Below, piece by piece: positions 1 to 8,372 of a stretch of 64,000 nucleotides of DNA. The DNA comes from Nitrobacter sp051535215. GTDB taxonomy: Bacteria > Pseudomonadota > Alphaproteobacteria > Rhizobiales > Xanthobacteraceae. The notes beneath the pieces were generated by a model, which saw only the letters and a list, made by a program, of their open reading frames with translations, did not search any database and was not told the DNA's origin. The stretch's first letter is position 1. Every line of letters begins with the position of its first letter. A program made the position numbers and the translations under genes. Location of the stretch: the NCBI RefSeq assembly GCF_051535215.1, contig NZ_JBPPLY010000005.1, forward strand, positions 1 through 64,000, written 5' to 3'.

Positions 1-355
1 ATCTTACCGAGCGAACTTGATTGCCAACTATCAACCCGATCAGTCCTGTTGGAATCCATCCCCACACGAGACCCCAATCCCCCACAACCGCAATGACGAT
101 CAAATCGAGGATCACGAACGTGATCACCGTGACCGCTAGCGCGGAATATTGCCGAAGCTCCTCTTCTTCTTGGTCCGCTGTTGCGCTTCGCTTCGCCTCG
201 ATCAGCTTGCCGTCTTCAAAAACCTCATAGCTTATGACTTTATCGCGAAAGAACGGCTGTCCTTCGGCAGCCCAATGATGCGCGCTGGCTGAGTCTTCAA
301 ACGTTTTTTCATACACCGCACCGCCTAACGATCGCATCAAGACTCTGAAGGCCAT
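1..355 (-). CDS. Small membrane protein, truncated by window edge
   Basis: An open frame starts with ATG at 355 (MAFRVLMRSLGG...) and runs off the left edge without a stop, giving about 118 residues. A GAGGG ribosome site lies just upstream. The first 65 residues are soluble and charged, including a run of acidic residues (DQEEEE). Two hydrophobic segments follow, roughly residues 72-88 and 92-110, suggesting a C-terminal membrane hairpin. I recognise no family and no function can be assigned. Confidence 0.6.
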   Translation of the reverse strand, partial: MAFRVLMRSLGGAVYEKTFEDSASAHHWAAEGQPFFRDKVISYEVFEDGKLIEAKRSATADQEEEELRQYSALAVTVITFVILDLIVIAVVGDWGLVWGWIPTGLIGLIVGNQVRSVR

Positions 356-631
356 TATATCCCTCACATTGCCAGGGGACTGGGGCCATAGGGCCATATA
401 GGATTTAGCGCGAACGACGCACGAGCGCCACCGGATCCCGTCTCTTTCTCAGCTTCAAAGTTACCAATCCGGCCAACACCTGATTGAGCCGCGGCCGATT
501 GATTGAGATGGCGGTTAGAGCGGGTAACATAAGGGCTCAGACGTGAAGTCTCCGTAACAATGGAATGGAGGTTCCCGAGGAACGCATTGCGGAGCGTACC
601 GTTGTCTCCTTATCAGCAAAAGGAGATGCAG

Positions 632-817
632 ATGGGCAACGATAGCAGCACGAACTTTCCTCCTGCCGGACAGCCGAAGGAGGATCCGAAGAAGACGCTC
701 GGCAAGAGTATGCAAGAACTAACGGACGAGGCGGATAAGCATCTTTCCGAAAAGGAAAAGAAGAGCGGCGAGAGCATCAAGCACGTTCCACCGGGCAGGA
801 GTGACATCATTCCGTAG
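632..817 (+). CDS. Small hydrophilic protein
   Basis: This 61-residue, very polar, Lys/Glu-rich protein starts MGNDSSTNFPP. I chose the ATG at 632 because an AAAGGAG site sits six bases before it. An upstream in-frame ATG at 626 overlaps that site, and a start at 560 has no ribosome site. There is no signal peptide, membrane segment or cysteine. Composition resembles small stress-type disordered proteins, but I recognise no family. Confidence 0.5.
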   Translation: MGNDSSTNFPPAGQPKEDPKKTLGKSMQELTDEADKHLSEKEKKSGESIKHVPPGRSDIIP

Positions 818-1126
818 CGCGCGAAAAGTGCCGAGGAAGCCGTCAGCGCTCGTAAAGGGGCTGGCGGCGACTTCGATTATCGACCTCTGCTGCGAGTTGC
901 ATTCTCCACGGATGCGCTCTGCAAGATTCGCGAGCACTTGCCGCCCTCTCACTGGCGGGTCTGGTGTAGACGAGCATGGGGGCACGGCCCGTCCGCTCGG
1001 TTAATCTATGGAGCGGAGCGGCGTTGCCGTTGTGACCGCGAGACAAGGCCCGCCAATTCGGCGGGCCAAGGTTGAGTGAAATGTCATCGCGCGCGGGAAG
1101 TCCACCGTAAGGCGGTGACGGCTTCA
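818..1126. other. Intergenic stretch with one hairpin
   Basis: No convincing gene is seen. The only structure is a perfect 8-bp GC-rich hairpin, GGCCCGCC at 1047-1054 and GGCGGGCC at 1060-1067 with a 5-base loop. It lacks a T-run on either strand, so it is not a clear terminator. It lies downstream of the small minus-strand gene that ends at 1127. Confidence 0.4.
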
Positions 1127-1318
1127 TCAGGTGCCGCCGCTATACTCGGTGTTTTCATTGCCCTGACCTTTATTGGGCCTATCTTCGTCGGACTTCTTCT
1201 GATCGTCCTGCTTTGGAATCTTTACGCCCGGCTGCTGATTGGGCTGTACGCCGGCCTTCATGTCGGACTTCAGCGGTGCGTTCGCACTGTGGTCTACCTT
1301 CTCATTCGGATTTGACAT
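1127..1318 (-). CDS. Small disordered hydrophilic protein
   Basis: This 63-residue protein begins MSNPNEKVDHSAN and is rich in Lys, Asp, Asn, Gln and Pro, with no hydrophobic core. It is probably intrinsically disordered. A strong AAGGAG ribosome site stands seven bases before the ATG at 1318, which is the main evidence that it is translated. No family is recognised. Confidence 0.55.
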   Translation of the reverse strand: MSNPNEKVDHSANAPLKSDMKAGVQPNQQPGVKIPKQDDQKKSDEDRPNKGQGNENTEYSGGT

Positions 1319-1450
1319 TGAACTCTCCTTGTCAGCGAATGGCGAATACCATCGAGCTGAGTACTACGCGGTGAGATGAGAGAGGTTCCTAGCCAGAGGA
1401 AAACTTGCAGCCAGTGAGGCAATGCGGGGGAACGGGATAAGAGTTCCGTC

Positions 1451-1474
1451 AAAAAAAACCGCCGGGCATGGCGG
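1451..1474 (-). terminator. Rho-independent terminator
   Basis: On the minus strand a CCGCC/GGCGG stem (1470-1474 and 1459-1463) with a 6-base loop is followed by eight Ts (1458-1451). It lies about 60 bases after the stop of the MAPEG gene at 1535 and would end its transcript. Confidence 0.6.
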
Positions 1475-1534
1475 GCGATGAGGCTCCTTCAGGATGGTAC
1501 CCGACCAAAAGGGACTGAAAGCCACAGATCAGTT

Positions 1535-1936
1535 CTATATCAGAGCAACGATCCAATAGACGCCAATCGCCATCTGAACGGCGAAAAAGGCAAAACGAGC
1601 GCTCACTGCTACGACGCTCATCGAAATTAGATGAATGATCGATTGAGCAATACGCGCCGCCAGGAACCATAGCGCCAAACCGTCGGTAGCCGCTGTCTTT
1701 CCCAGGATAATCGCAACGATCAGCAGACCTCCGAATACCGGTAGCCCTTCGATACAGTTGGCATGGGCACGAGCTAGACGCTGCATAAATGGCGACAAAT
1801 TGCCATTGTCAGGCGTGAACCCGTTCGCAGGCACCTTGCCTGCGACGACCAGGCAGGTCCGGACCGTTTCCATGAGTACCAACAGCGTCACAGTCCACGC
1901 TATGAAGCCGATCAAAGCAAAGGCTGTGCTGGTCAA
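1535..1936 (-). CDS. MAPEG family membrane protein
   Basis: This 133-residue protein has about four membrane segments and the usual length and pattern of the MAPEG family (membrane-associated proteins in eicosanoid and glutathione metabolism). Visible family features are an N-terminal helix (AFALIGFIAWTVTLLVL), a loop with the polar run LARAHANCIEGLPVFGG, and a third segment ending near ARFAFFAVQM. Bacterial members are glutathione-dependent membrane enzymes whose substrates are mostly unknown. It stands alone, with its own terminator at 1451-1474. A second, only distantly similar MAPEG gene lies at 27563-27982. Confidence 0.8.
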   Translation of the reverse strand: MTSTAFALIGFIAWTVTLLVLMETVRTCLVVAGKVPANGFTPDNGNLSPFMQRLARAHANCIEGLPVFGGLLIVAIILGKTAATDGLALWFLAARIAQSIIHLISMSVVAVSARFAFFAVQMAIGVYWIVALI

Positions 1937-2079
1937 TTGAGGCTCCGCTACCGGCTGGAGATCACCACTTTAGGCCACCGCTAAGATGCATTCTAAACTT
2001 GAACGTGTTGCGTGCAACCTGCGCATTGATAGTGTCTGCGCTCTTCGCGACTACTATTTAGCAGGTGCGTTCGGTTGTC

Positions 2080-2403
2080 ATGCCTCGTTTTCCCTTAAGG
2101 CCAAACCTAAAGAAGTATCGCGGTTCGCAAGAAAGGGCGGCCCAAAAAAATCGGGAATACAACGCAACCGCTCGTAAGGTAGCCGCCTATCTAAATAGGC
2201 TCGTTGCCAACAATCCCGATACCACGCAGCAATATATGTTCGAGGATATTGCGGAAGCCCTTGGTTACTCGGTTGATGACGTTCGATCTGCAATATCTAA
2301 CGGTGGGTATAACGGTATCACGTTTCAAGATATTGATGAGGCGGATCGACGCGACCTTGCGGGTTATAAACTTTTATCGACGGAAGATGGGACGGATGCT
2401 TAG
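2080..2403 (+). CDS. Small protein with possible helix-turn-helix
   Basis: This frame encodes about 107 residues from the ATG at 2080 (MPRFPLRPN); a GTG at 2065 is also possible and neither has a good ribosome site. After a basic N-terminus, the segment AYLNRL followed by FEDIAEALGYSVDDVRSAI (about residues 49-67) reads like a helix-turn-helix of the kind found in small regulators. I recognise no named family. The context, an accessory stretch of orphan genes, gives no further clue. Confidence 0.45.
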   Translation: MPRFPLRPNLKKYRGSQERAAQKNREYNATARKVAAYLNRLVANNPDTTQQYMFEDIAEALGYSVDDVRSAISNGGYNGITFQDIDEADRRDLAGYKLLSTEDGTDA

Positions 2404-2798
2404 AGACGCGATTAGGTGTCATATCGCGCCGTTTAGCTCAACGCATCGCTACCACCATGAAGGCGAACACGATCACTAGGGCCGTAACCCAGCCGGCTCG
2501 TTGGATGATCTTCCGATCACGCCACGGCAGACGAATCGTTGTCAGCTTGTCCGTCCGATGACTGCCACTGAAAATTGATTTTTATCGGCCACGACTTCGC
2601 GAACCGAATACTTCAACAGCCAGAACGACTGCCATTGGTAACACCGGCCAAAGTTCGGATTGACGCCGAGCGCGTTCGCAATCACGGGCCTCCCCTGTCC
2701 TTGCGATAACCTATCGGAAGCGCCGCCAACAATTATCATTGAGACAAAACCAGCAAGGAACGCGATATACTCTCCGCAGGAAACTAAGGGTTGAGCCA
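2404..2798. other. Intergenic stretch, no supported gene
   Basis: No frame here has both a credible start and a recognisable product. On the minus strand near 2455-2520 a short reading frame encodes one hydrophobic helix (GWVTALVIVFAFMVVAMR) ending at a stop, but it has no visible start codon or ribosome site and may be a gene remnant. Confidence 0.35.
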
Positions 2799-3164
2799 GT
2801 GCTGATCATCGCTTTCACCATCCTCGGAATTGCCGTGCTGCTGGGCTCCGTGCTTGCGGTTATGTATATGCGTGAAGGCGCCGCAGCGCCGTCCTGGCGG
2901 CTGGCGGCATTGCACGGACTGATCGCCATCAGCGGTCTCGGCTGTCTCGGTCTCGCCTTGCGTGGGCCGCCTCGTGGGCTCGATCAGGGGGCCGGCTCGT
3001 TCGGCATGATTGCAGCCGTGCTGATCGGGCTGGCAGCCGTCGTCGGCCTTGCCCTCTTTTCAGCCCGCCTTCGCAAGCGGCGGCTCTCGGGCACGCTGAT
3101 CGGCATTCACGCCACGCTCGCGATCAGCGGCTTTGTCGTGCTCATCGTCTACGTAACGGCTTGA
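2799..3164 (+). CDS. Small integral membrane protein
   Basis: The frame encodes a 121-residue, strongly hydrophobic protein with four likely membrane helices: VLIIAFTILGIAVLLGSVLAV, a segment near residues 38-52, MIAAVLIGLAAVVGLALF, and a final helix ending IVYVTA. I chose the GTG at 2799 because AAGGG lies eight bases before it and the first helix starts there. An in-frame ATG at 2739 would add 20 polar residues. No family is recognised. Confidence 0.55.
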   Translation: MLIIAFTILGIAVLLGSVLAVMYMREGAAAPSWRLAALHGLIAISGLGCLGLALRGPPRGLDQGAGSFGMIAAVLIGLAAVVGLALFSARLRKRRLSGTLIGIHATLAISGFVVLIVYVTA

Positions 3165-3452
3165 GGCGGCTGAGACCGGATCGGCCGAAAGGCTTGCTGC
3201 GGCTACGCGAGCCGGTTGATATGTGTCGGTTTGGACGACGACCGGCAGGACGATAGCAACAGCCAAGGAAAAGACCGCCAAAGCGTTGAAAAGCACCTTG
3301 GCGGCCCATCACCAGCGCCACGGAACGAAAAAATAGCGCCGATTAAATCAACAATACCCGCGTCTTTTCATGAATGCCTTGTTGTAGCGCAAAGATGCGC
3401 GACGATAAAACCAAGGATCAAGTGGTGACTCAAGATCAAAAAGCCTCTCTTG

Positions 3453-3854
3453 ATGGCTGCGCTCGCCGTATTTCTTTCGTCGTCCGCTCTTGCCATCGTC
3501 GCCACGCATCCGTCGTTGACGGTGACAAAATCCATGGGCAGCGCATTCGCCTATCTGGCATAGATGCGCCCAAGTCCTCCGAACTTGTCGAGGTGACGAT
3601 AGCCTGCAATATCGTTGTGGTGCGAAAGCCGCGAACGCACTTGACGAGCATATCGCGGGCAGGTCGGTTAGCTGCGAGAGCGTCGGCCGGGAGCGTACGG
3701 TCGCGGGTTGGCTTAATTGATGGCGAAGACGTTGCGACATGGCGTGTGGGCAATGGCTTCGCATTCGATTGGCGTCGATACTCAAAGAGATCGAGCGTGC
3801 ATTAGAAACGGTGGACGGCCCGGGTGTTCCGATGATGCGGGTTCTTATCAGTGA
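3453..3854 (+). pseudogene. Decayed secreted thermonuclease (SNase-like)
   Basis: This is a broken staphylococcal-nuclease-type gene. In one frame the ATG at 3453 starts a signal peptide (MAALAVFLSSSALA). After a frameshift a second frame reads VVDGDKIHGQRIRLSGIDAP, the family's core metal-binding region. A further shift gives CRGDDSLQYRCGAKAANALDEH, then DGEDVATW and NGFAFDW, and finally ERACIRNGGRPGCSDDAGSYQ before a stop at 3852. Compared with the family, the segment between the DW motif and the Cys-rich tail is deleted. That missing part survives in the second remnant at 5496-5673. The reading is by eye, but the family is unmistakable. Confidence 0.75.
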
Positions 3855-4225
3855 GCCCACGTCGGTAGAACGGTCAGTTCCGGTATCTCGTACGGACGTT
3901 TCCAATCCTCCATCTCGACATTCCAGACGTAAAGTTCGTCTGATGCAAAGCGAGAGAGAACGTGTCTCAATTGAACTAGAGTAAACGGTCCCGTTTGGTT
4001 ATTTCCCACGGCACAATACCAAGATGCCTGGGGGTCCTGATTATGAGGAGTACCTGCATTCTCGAGTCGCCCGACGAGCCCCATTGCCCCGCCCATTGTC
4101 GCATCGGCTTTTTTTACTGGCGATTTTCTTGCGCCTGACTTTTGGTATGCAAGGATAGCCGCGCATGATGCGAAAAAACAGAAAACAATATAAACGACGT
4201 AGAAAACATCCTCAAAATCTTCCAT
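3848..4225 (-). CDS. Membrane-anchored GYF_2 (DUF4339) domain protein
   Basis: From the ATG at 4225 the frame encodes 125 residues; a TTG at 4237 is the alternative. An N-terminal membrane helix (VVYIVFCFFASCAAILAY) is followed by a Lys-rich linker. A C-terminal GYF_2-type domain follows, with the pattern WYCAVGNNQTGPFTLVQL then DELYVWNVEMEDWKR. Such domains are thought to bind proline-rich partners; the partner here is unknown. The 3' end overlaps the decayed nuclease on the other strand by a few bases. Confidence 0.65.
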   Translation of the reverse strand: MEDFEDVFYVVYIVFCFFASCAAILAYQKSGARKSPVKKADATMGGAMGLVGRLENAGTPHNQDPQASWYCAVGNNQTGPFTLVQLRHVLSRFASDELYVWNVEMEDWKRPYEIPELTVLPTWAH

Positions 4226-4277
4226 GACTATACTCAACTAGAACTGTTTATGCGGGAACTTTAGAGCCAGAGAACAT

Positions 4278-4517
4278 TCACGGCAACCGACCAATCAGTG
4301 TATATTGCAACCGGCCACTTCGTTGCGTCTTTGGCAAATCCGCATAACACCCCAGAAGGTAAGCCGACCAGTCCTTCATCGGCCGCTCAAGCTTCGCCAG
4401 AGCGTCTGAACGCCGGTAGGCCGCTTCTGTTTCGTCTGACACAACATGTGACAGCGCGTGCTCGCAAAACTTCGCGCGGGAAGTACGTCATTGTCGCTAA
4501 TCAATCGCGGGCGTTGG
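4278..4517 (-). pseudogene. C-terminal remnant of a tyrosine (phage-type) integrase
   Basis: On the minus strand one frame reads LATMTYFPREV. After a single extra T near 4466 the next frame continues CEHALSHVVSDETEAAYRRS then DALAKLERPMKDWSAYLLG, ending at a TGA at 4278. This is the familiar C-terminal end of P4-type integrases (FPREV...ALAH...EAAYRRGD...W). The catalytic Tyr lies in AAYRRS. Just upstream, RD is followed by an in-frame stop where a W is usual. No intact integrase start is visible. It marks an old integration event. Confidence 0.65.
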
Positions 4518-4678
4518 CGTAGTCCTTGCGTGAACTGCCGTTTGGCCGCCAAACCTGCCGGTGCGGAGTGCAACGACGGGTTGGGTATCGGGATAAGGGG
4601 GATTGCAAAAGCCCGTCCCGATGAATGCTGCCTGCAGCGGCGGGGCTAAATTCAGGCGAAACGCAGGCGGTGCGCAGT

Positions 4679-4711
4679 AAAAACCCGCCGGCAATGTGGG
4701 TCACCGGCGGG
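4679..4711 (-). terminator. Rho-independent terminator
   Basis: CCCGCCGG (4684-4691) pairs perfectly with CCGGCGGG (4704-4711), and on the minus strand the stem is followed by five Ts (4683-4679). It lies downstream of the small minus-strand gene that ends at 4873. Confidence 0.5.
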
Positions 4712-4872
4712 CCCCGGCGGGAGACCGCAACCTATCCAGAGCTCTCGTGGGGAGTTGGCTGCAGACCCGTCCAGCTGAGAACGCAGTGAAGGCAGATTCC
4801 TATGGAGCCCCGCGGCCTGGTAGCGGCGGTGACGATTTGAGCGCACCAGCACATAGGCAAAGCTAACGGGGT

Positions 4873-5055
4873 TCACTTCGGCGGCTGCAATCCCGGTGAA
4901 TTGACCCACTTCTCAAGTATTATAGCGTTATCAGCCTGCCAGATTGCTTTCAGGAGCGCGTATCGCTCAGGCCCATGTGGAGACGGGCTAATCTTCTCGT
5001 CAGCATCATCCGCGAGTTCTGTAAGGGCAGATTTGCAGACATCGGGGTTGACCAT
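4873..5055 (-). CDS. Small hypothetical protein
   Basis: This 60-residue soluble protein begins MVNPDVCKSAL, with one Cys and an acidic middle (DDADEK). A GGAGC site six to seven bases before the ATG and a terminator downstream at 4679-4711 support its being a real gene. No family is recognised. Confidence 0.45.
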   Translation of the reverse strand: MVNPDVCKSALTELADDADEKISPSPHGPERYALLKAIWQADNAIILEKWVNSPGLQPPK

Positions 5056-5184
5056 TTTGACGCTCCATACGCTATTTCCATATGAATATATCGTAACAGG
5101 TTTAAGATGTCTACGCCGCTGGCATGTGTCATGGCCGACCGGAAATTTAGCTGTACGTCTTACGAATATTACGATATATACAAA

Positions 5185-5317
5185 CGAATACGACGAATGA
5201 GTTGCTCCTCTTTCGTTCGTATTCAGCCGCGAGGCGGCTGTCGGTGACCGGTCCAGGTCGCTAACGTTTCCCAGGACTTTCCCGCGCCATACACCAAAGT
5301 GAATGGCGCGGTTTTTT
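5185..5317 (+). ncRNA. Candidate structured small RNA
   Basis: No gene is seen here, but three hairpins stand in series on the plus strand. The first pairs GAATACGA (5186-5193) with TCGTATTC (5217-5224). The second pairs AGCCGC (5225-5230) with GCGGCT (5234-5239). The third is a strong terminator at 5282-5317. A terminator with no plus-strand gene before it suggests a short independent transcript. It could instead be debris from the lost nuclease locus. Confidence 0.25.
5282..5317 (+). terminator. Strong Rho-independent terminator
   Basis: CCGCGCCAT (5282-5290) pairs perfectly with ATGGCGCGG (5303-5311) across a 12-base loop and is followed by six Ts. No supported plus-strand coding gene precedes it. 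Confidence 0.7.
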
Positions 5318-5495
5318 CTGCTCTCTGCAGAAAGAAAATGCTACGCCCATACAGGTGACGATTGGTGCTGTGGCTGGCGCGAGCGCGGCCAACCCGTGAT
5401 CCGCAACCTCATGAAAGCCGGCTAACGCGCTCGAAATCGCCGGAACCGTAATTCGGATTGCGGACGCGCAAAAGTTCTTGACGCCTGCCCGGCAT

Positions 5496-5673
5496 GATTA
5501 CGAGCCTCGACGGCGACACGTATTCACGCGGCAAGTATGCAGGCGCTCAGAAGGAAGCAGAGCGCGCGGCCCGTGGTGTTTGGGCCGGACCGTATGTCGT
5601 GCCGTGGGCCTATTGGGCGTGCATTAGAAACGGTGGACTGCCCGGGTGTTCGGATGATGCGAATGCGAACTGA
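5496..5673 (+). pseudogene. 3' fragment of a second SNase-like nuclease
   Basis: The frame reads DTYSRGKYAGAQKEAERAA, then GVWAGPYVVPWAYW, then ACIRNGGLPGCSDDANAN and a stop at 5671. This is the C-terminal third of a thermonuclease-family protein without any start or catalytic core. Its last 45 coding bases (5617-5661) match the end of the first remnant (3795-3839) with two mismatches, so the two derive from one gene or close paralogues. Confidence 0.7.
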
Positions 5674-5677
5674 CCGC

Positions 5678-8368
5678 TCACCAAGAGTACTTTAACACCC
5701 CCTTGCCTGCGTAGCTTTCGGTCGTGTTGGAGAACTCGCCTTCGAAGGTGGCAGCGGCTGCGAAGCCATTGGCCCACGTCATCTCAGCGGCAGCCGTGAC
5801 CAATGCGGCATCGCGTGCTTGCGCTGCGCCGTTGACAACAAATGACGCGCCCGGCAACGACTGGAACGTCGCCGCGATCGAGCGATCGGTATCGAAGTTG
5901 TGAGCCCACGCCGCGCGGCCGCGCAATGTCAGGATGGCATCGTTGAGCGCGAACGACTTGTCGGTACGCACGCCGAGTTCGGAGCGGGATGCGGTTGCAT
6001 TCTTCGCCGCGTAGCTGAGCGCGAACAGATTGCCGCCGGCAATGCTCTGCTCGGCATAGGCCGGCAGGTCGTAGCTGGTGAACTGCCCCGCGGCATAGGG
6101 CGTGATGCCCAGCCATGAGGTGGCAATGCGATAGCCGCCTTCGAGCCGCCCGGAGAAAGCATTGGCGTTGAAATTCGCACGCAACCGCTCGATCCCATTC
6201 GCCGTCACGGTGCGATCGGTGGTGATGTCCTGCCAGCCATAGGCCAGAGCACCGCTGAGATAGGCATTGCCGATACGGTGACGTGCGTTGACACCGACCT
6301 GGAACAGATCGGAGCGCCCCGTACCGAAGCCGTTGTCGACGCGGAATTGGGTTCCGCCGCCGGCCATTGCAAAGCCGACCAGCGTATCCGGCGATATCCG
6401 GTAATCGGCGCCGACGGCGCCACCATAAACACTGCTGGTCGCGGTGTTAGAGCCGACAACGCTGTTGCCATCGGTGGTCTGCGAACCACCGAAGCCCGCC
6501 GCCCAAACATTCCAGCCTTGACCGAAGGTTGGTGCCGGCGGAGCCGCCTTGCGATAAATCGCGGCATAGGCATCGCGCTCGGAAGCGCTGCGCCTCTTGC
6601 CATCGGCGGCATAGCCGAGTGCGCTGGTATCGTCCGCATAGGCCGTCGGAATGACTGACGCACCATCGCCGCCGCGTCCGGCCATGAACGGGTCGGTCAT
6701 CACCCCCATGAACAGGCCCATTGCGTTGAAGGTGGCCTGCTGGGTACCGGTGGCAAGTTCGCCGGAAACCTGCGTCAACCCCTGCCGTGACAGCGCGCCG
6801 AACGCCAGCGGAATCCCGCCAGTGCTGTTGAAGAAGTTGGTCAGCGTGGTCGCAACCGCTTGTTGATTGCGATTGAGGCCGCTGGGCATAACAAAATTCA
6901 AGTTCAGATCGAGATAGGCGTTGCTGCCGTCATAGGCGAGCGTGGTGTTGAAGTTGGTCGGCAGATTGGTGTTCACCGGGCCTGAGAATGTGCCGCTGAC
7001 GCCGCCGTCGGCGGTGAGAATGGTGTAGCGCTTTCCGACGTAGGTGCCGGGAGCGAACTGCGCCGCGACCGTCGCGCCACCCAGCGTCGCCGAACCGGTC
7101 ACATGAGTGAAGTCTGACGCTGTTGGCGAGACTTCGACCATGTAGGTCGAGGCGGCTGTCAGCACCAGATTGCCCGCCACCGTCAATGCGCCGATCGAAT
7201 TGCCCGGCGACAGCGTGCCGCCATTGATCATGGTGTTGCCGACCGTGCCGTTGCCGCCCAGCGTCGCTCCGGCCTCCACCGTCGTCAGCGACGACGATGC
7301 GATCGAGCCGTTGACCGAGAGCGTGCCGGCGTTCACCGTCGTTGCGCCGGAATATATGCTGTTGCCCGCAAGCCTCAGCGTCCCCGCGCCGGTCTTGGTC
7401 AGGCCGCCCGGACCGGTGATGCCTTGCATTATCGTCAAGTTATTTGCGGCGTTGGCAATATCGATGCCGCCTCCAAGGCTCCCCAGGGTTATGCTGCGCG
7501 AGGTTGAATTGAAGGTCGTTCCCGTCACTTGCAGCGCGCCGCCGTTGAGGGTCAATGCGCCTGAGGATGCGCCGAGACGGCCGTTGCTCGACACCGACAG
7601 CGTGCCGCCGGATATTGTCGTCCCTCCGCTATAGTTGGTGATGCCGGACAGTGTAAGTGTGCCGGTGCCGACCTTGATCAATGATGCATTGGCGCCGGAG
7701 CTTGTCTCCCAAAGCTGGCCTGAGTAACTCGTCGACTGATTGTTGCCGCCGATGGTCAGCGATTGATTCTGTCCACTGAACTGAACCCGAAAACCTGTTC
7801 CGCTCAATGATCCCATGGACACGGCATGGTTGTTGCCGTCGATGAGAACGCCGCCGCTACCATTCAGATTGAATGCCGCCAGACCTCCGGACGAGGTGTC
7901 CTTAAGGTCGATCTGACCCGTACCCGTCAGATTCACGACGATATTCCCGCCCATCGAGGCGTTGTTATTCATTATCAGGCCAGCGCTCACCATGTTGATG
8001 GTCTGGACCAAACCGGAATTGTTGACGATCCCCGCATCATGTAATCCGAAGCCGGTGGGCGCCGGACCGATGTTAAAGACAAAGGACGGAGCGCCAGCCT
8101 CAAATACAAAGGCGGCTGCGTTGCTTCCCGCGAGCGCCGATATCGTCGTGTTTAACGCCGCGGGACCGAACTGGAGGTCTATGGCTGTTGAGTTGGGGAC
8201 GGCGGCGGGGCTCCAGTTGGAGTCGGTATGGTAATCGCTGGACGTGCCGCCGATCCACGTGGCGGTCTGCGCCGTTGCTTCATCGGCAAACGGCAGCCAC
8301 ATCACACTGATCACCACTCCGATGGCGGTTGTGGGCGATAATCTGGTCAAGACCGTTCTGCTCCACAC
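5678..8368 (-). CDS. Type V autotransporter with beta-helix passenger
   Basis: The predicted 896-residue protein is exported through its own outer-membrane barrel. A signal peptide (VLTRLSPTTAIGVVISVMWL, cleavage after DEATA) leads a passenger of autotransporter-associated beta-strand repeats, such as GGLTKTGAGTLRLAGNSIYS and GTLSPGNSIGALTVAGN. The last 270 or so residues form an autotransporter beta-domain ending in the aromatic KYSW. I chose the GTG at 8368: it follows the stop of the upstream gene by four bases and has AAGGTGG about nine bases before it. ATG at 8434 or a start at 8530 would overlap that gene. No protease triad or adhesion motif is obvious in the passenger, so the surface function is unknown. 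Confidence 0.85.
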   Translation of the reverse strand: MWSRTVLTRLSPTTAIGVVISVMWLPFADEATAQTATWIGGTSSDYHTDSNWSPAAVPNSTAIDLQFGPAALNTTISALAGSNAAAFVFEAGAPSFVFNIGPAPTGFGLHDAGIVNNSGLVQTINMVSAGLIMNNNASMGGNIVVNLTGTGQIDLKDTSSGGLAAFNLNGSGGVLIDGNNHAVSMGSLSGTGFRVQFSGQNQSLTIGGNNQSTSYSGQLWETSSGANASLIKVGTGTLTLSGITNYSGGTTISGGTLSVSSNGRLGASSGALTLNGGALQVTGTTFNSTSRSITLGSLGGGIDIANAANNLTIMQGITGPGGLTKTGAGTLRLAGNSIYSGATTVNAGTLSVNGSIASSSLTTVEAGATLGGNGTVGNTMINGGTLSPGNSIGALTVAGNLVLTAASTYMVEVSPTASDFTHVTGSATLGGATVAAQFAPGTYVGKRYTILTADGGVSGTFSGPVNTNLPTNFNTTLAYDGSNAYLDLNLNFVMPSGLNRNQQAVATTLTNFFNSTGGIPLAFGALSRQGLTQVSGELATGTQQATFNAMGLFMGVMTDPFMAGRGGDGASVIPTAYADDTSALGYAADGKRRSASERDAYAAIYRKAAPPAPTFGQGWNVWAAGFGGSQTTDGNSVVGSNTATSSVYGGAVGADYRISPDTLVGFAMAGGGTQFRVDNGFGTGRSDLFQVGVNARHRIGNAYLSGALAYGWQDITTDRTVTANGIERLRANFNANAFSGRLEGGYRIATSWLGITPYAAGQFTSYDLPAYAEQSIAGGNLFALSYAAKNATASRSELGVRTDKSFALNDAILTLRGRAAWAHNFDTDRSIAATFQSLPGASFVVNGAAQARDAALVTAAAEMTWANGFAAAATFEGEFSNTTESYAGKGVLKYSW

Positions 8369-8372
8369 GATT

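Noticed and set aside
2542..2739. Minus-strand 65-residue frame
   Set aside because: No ribosome site, no family pattern and no conserved-looking composition.
3060..3296. Minus-strand frame from a GTG at 3296 with a signal-like start (LFNALAVFSLAVAIVLPVVV)
   Set aside because: The hydrophobic start is attractive, but there is no ribosome site and its last 105 bases run opposite a better-supported membrane protein gene. At most it is a frameshifted remnant.
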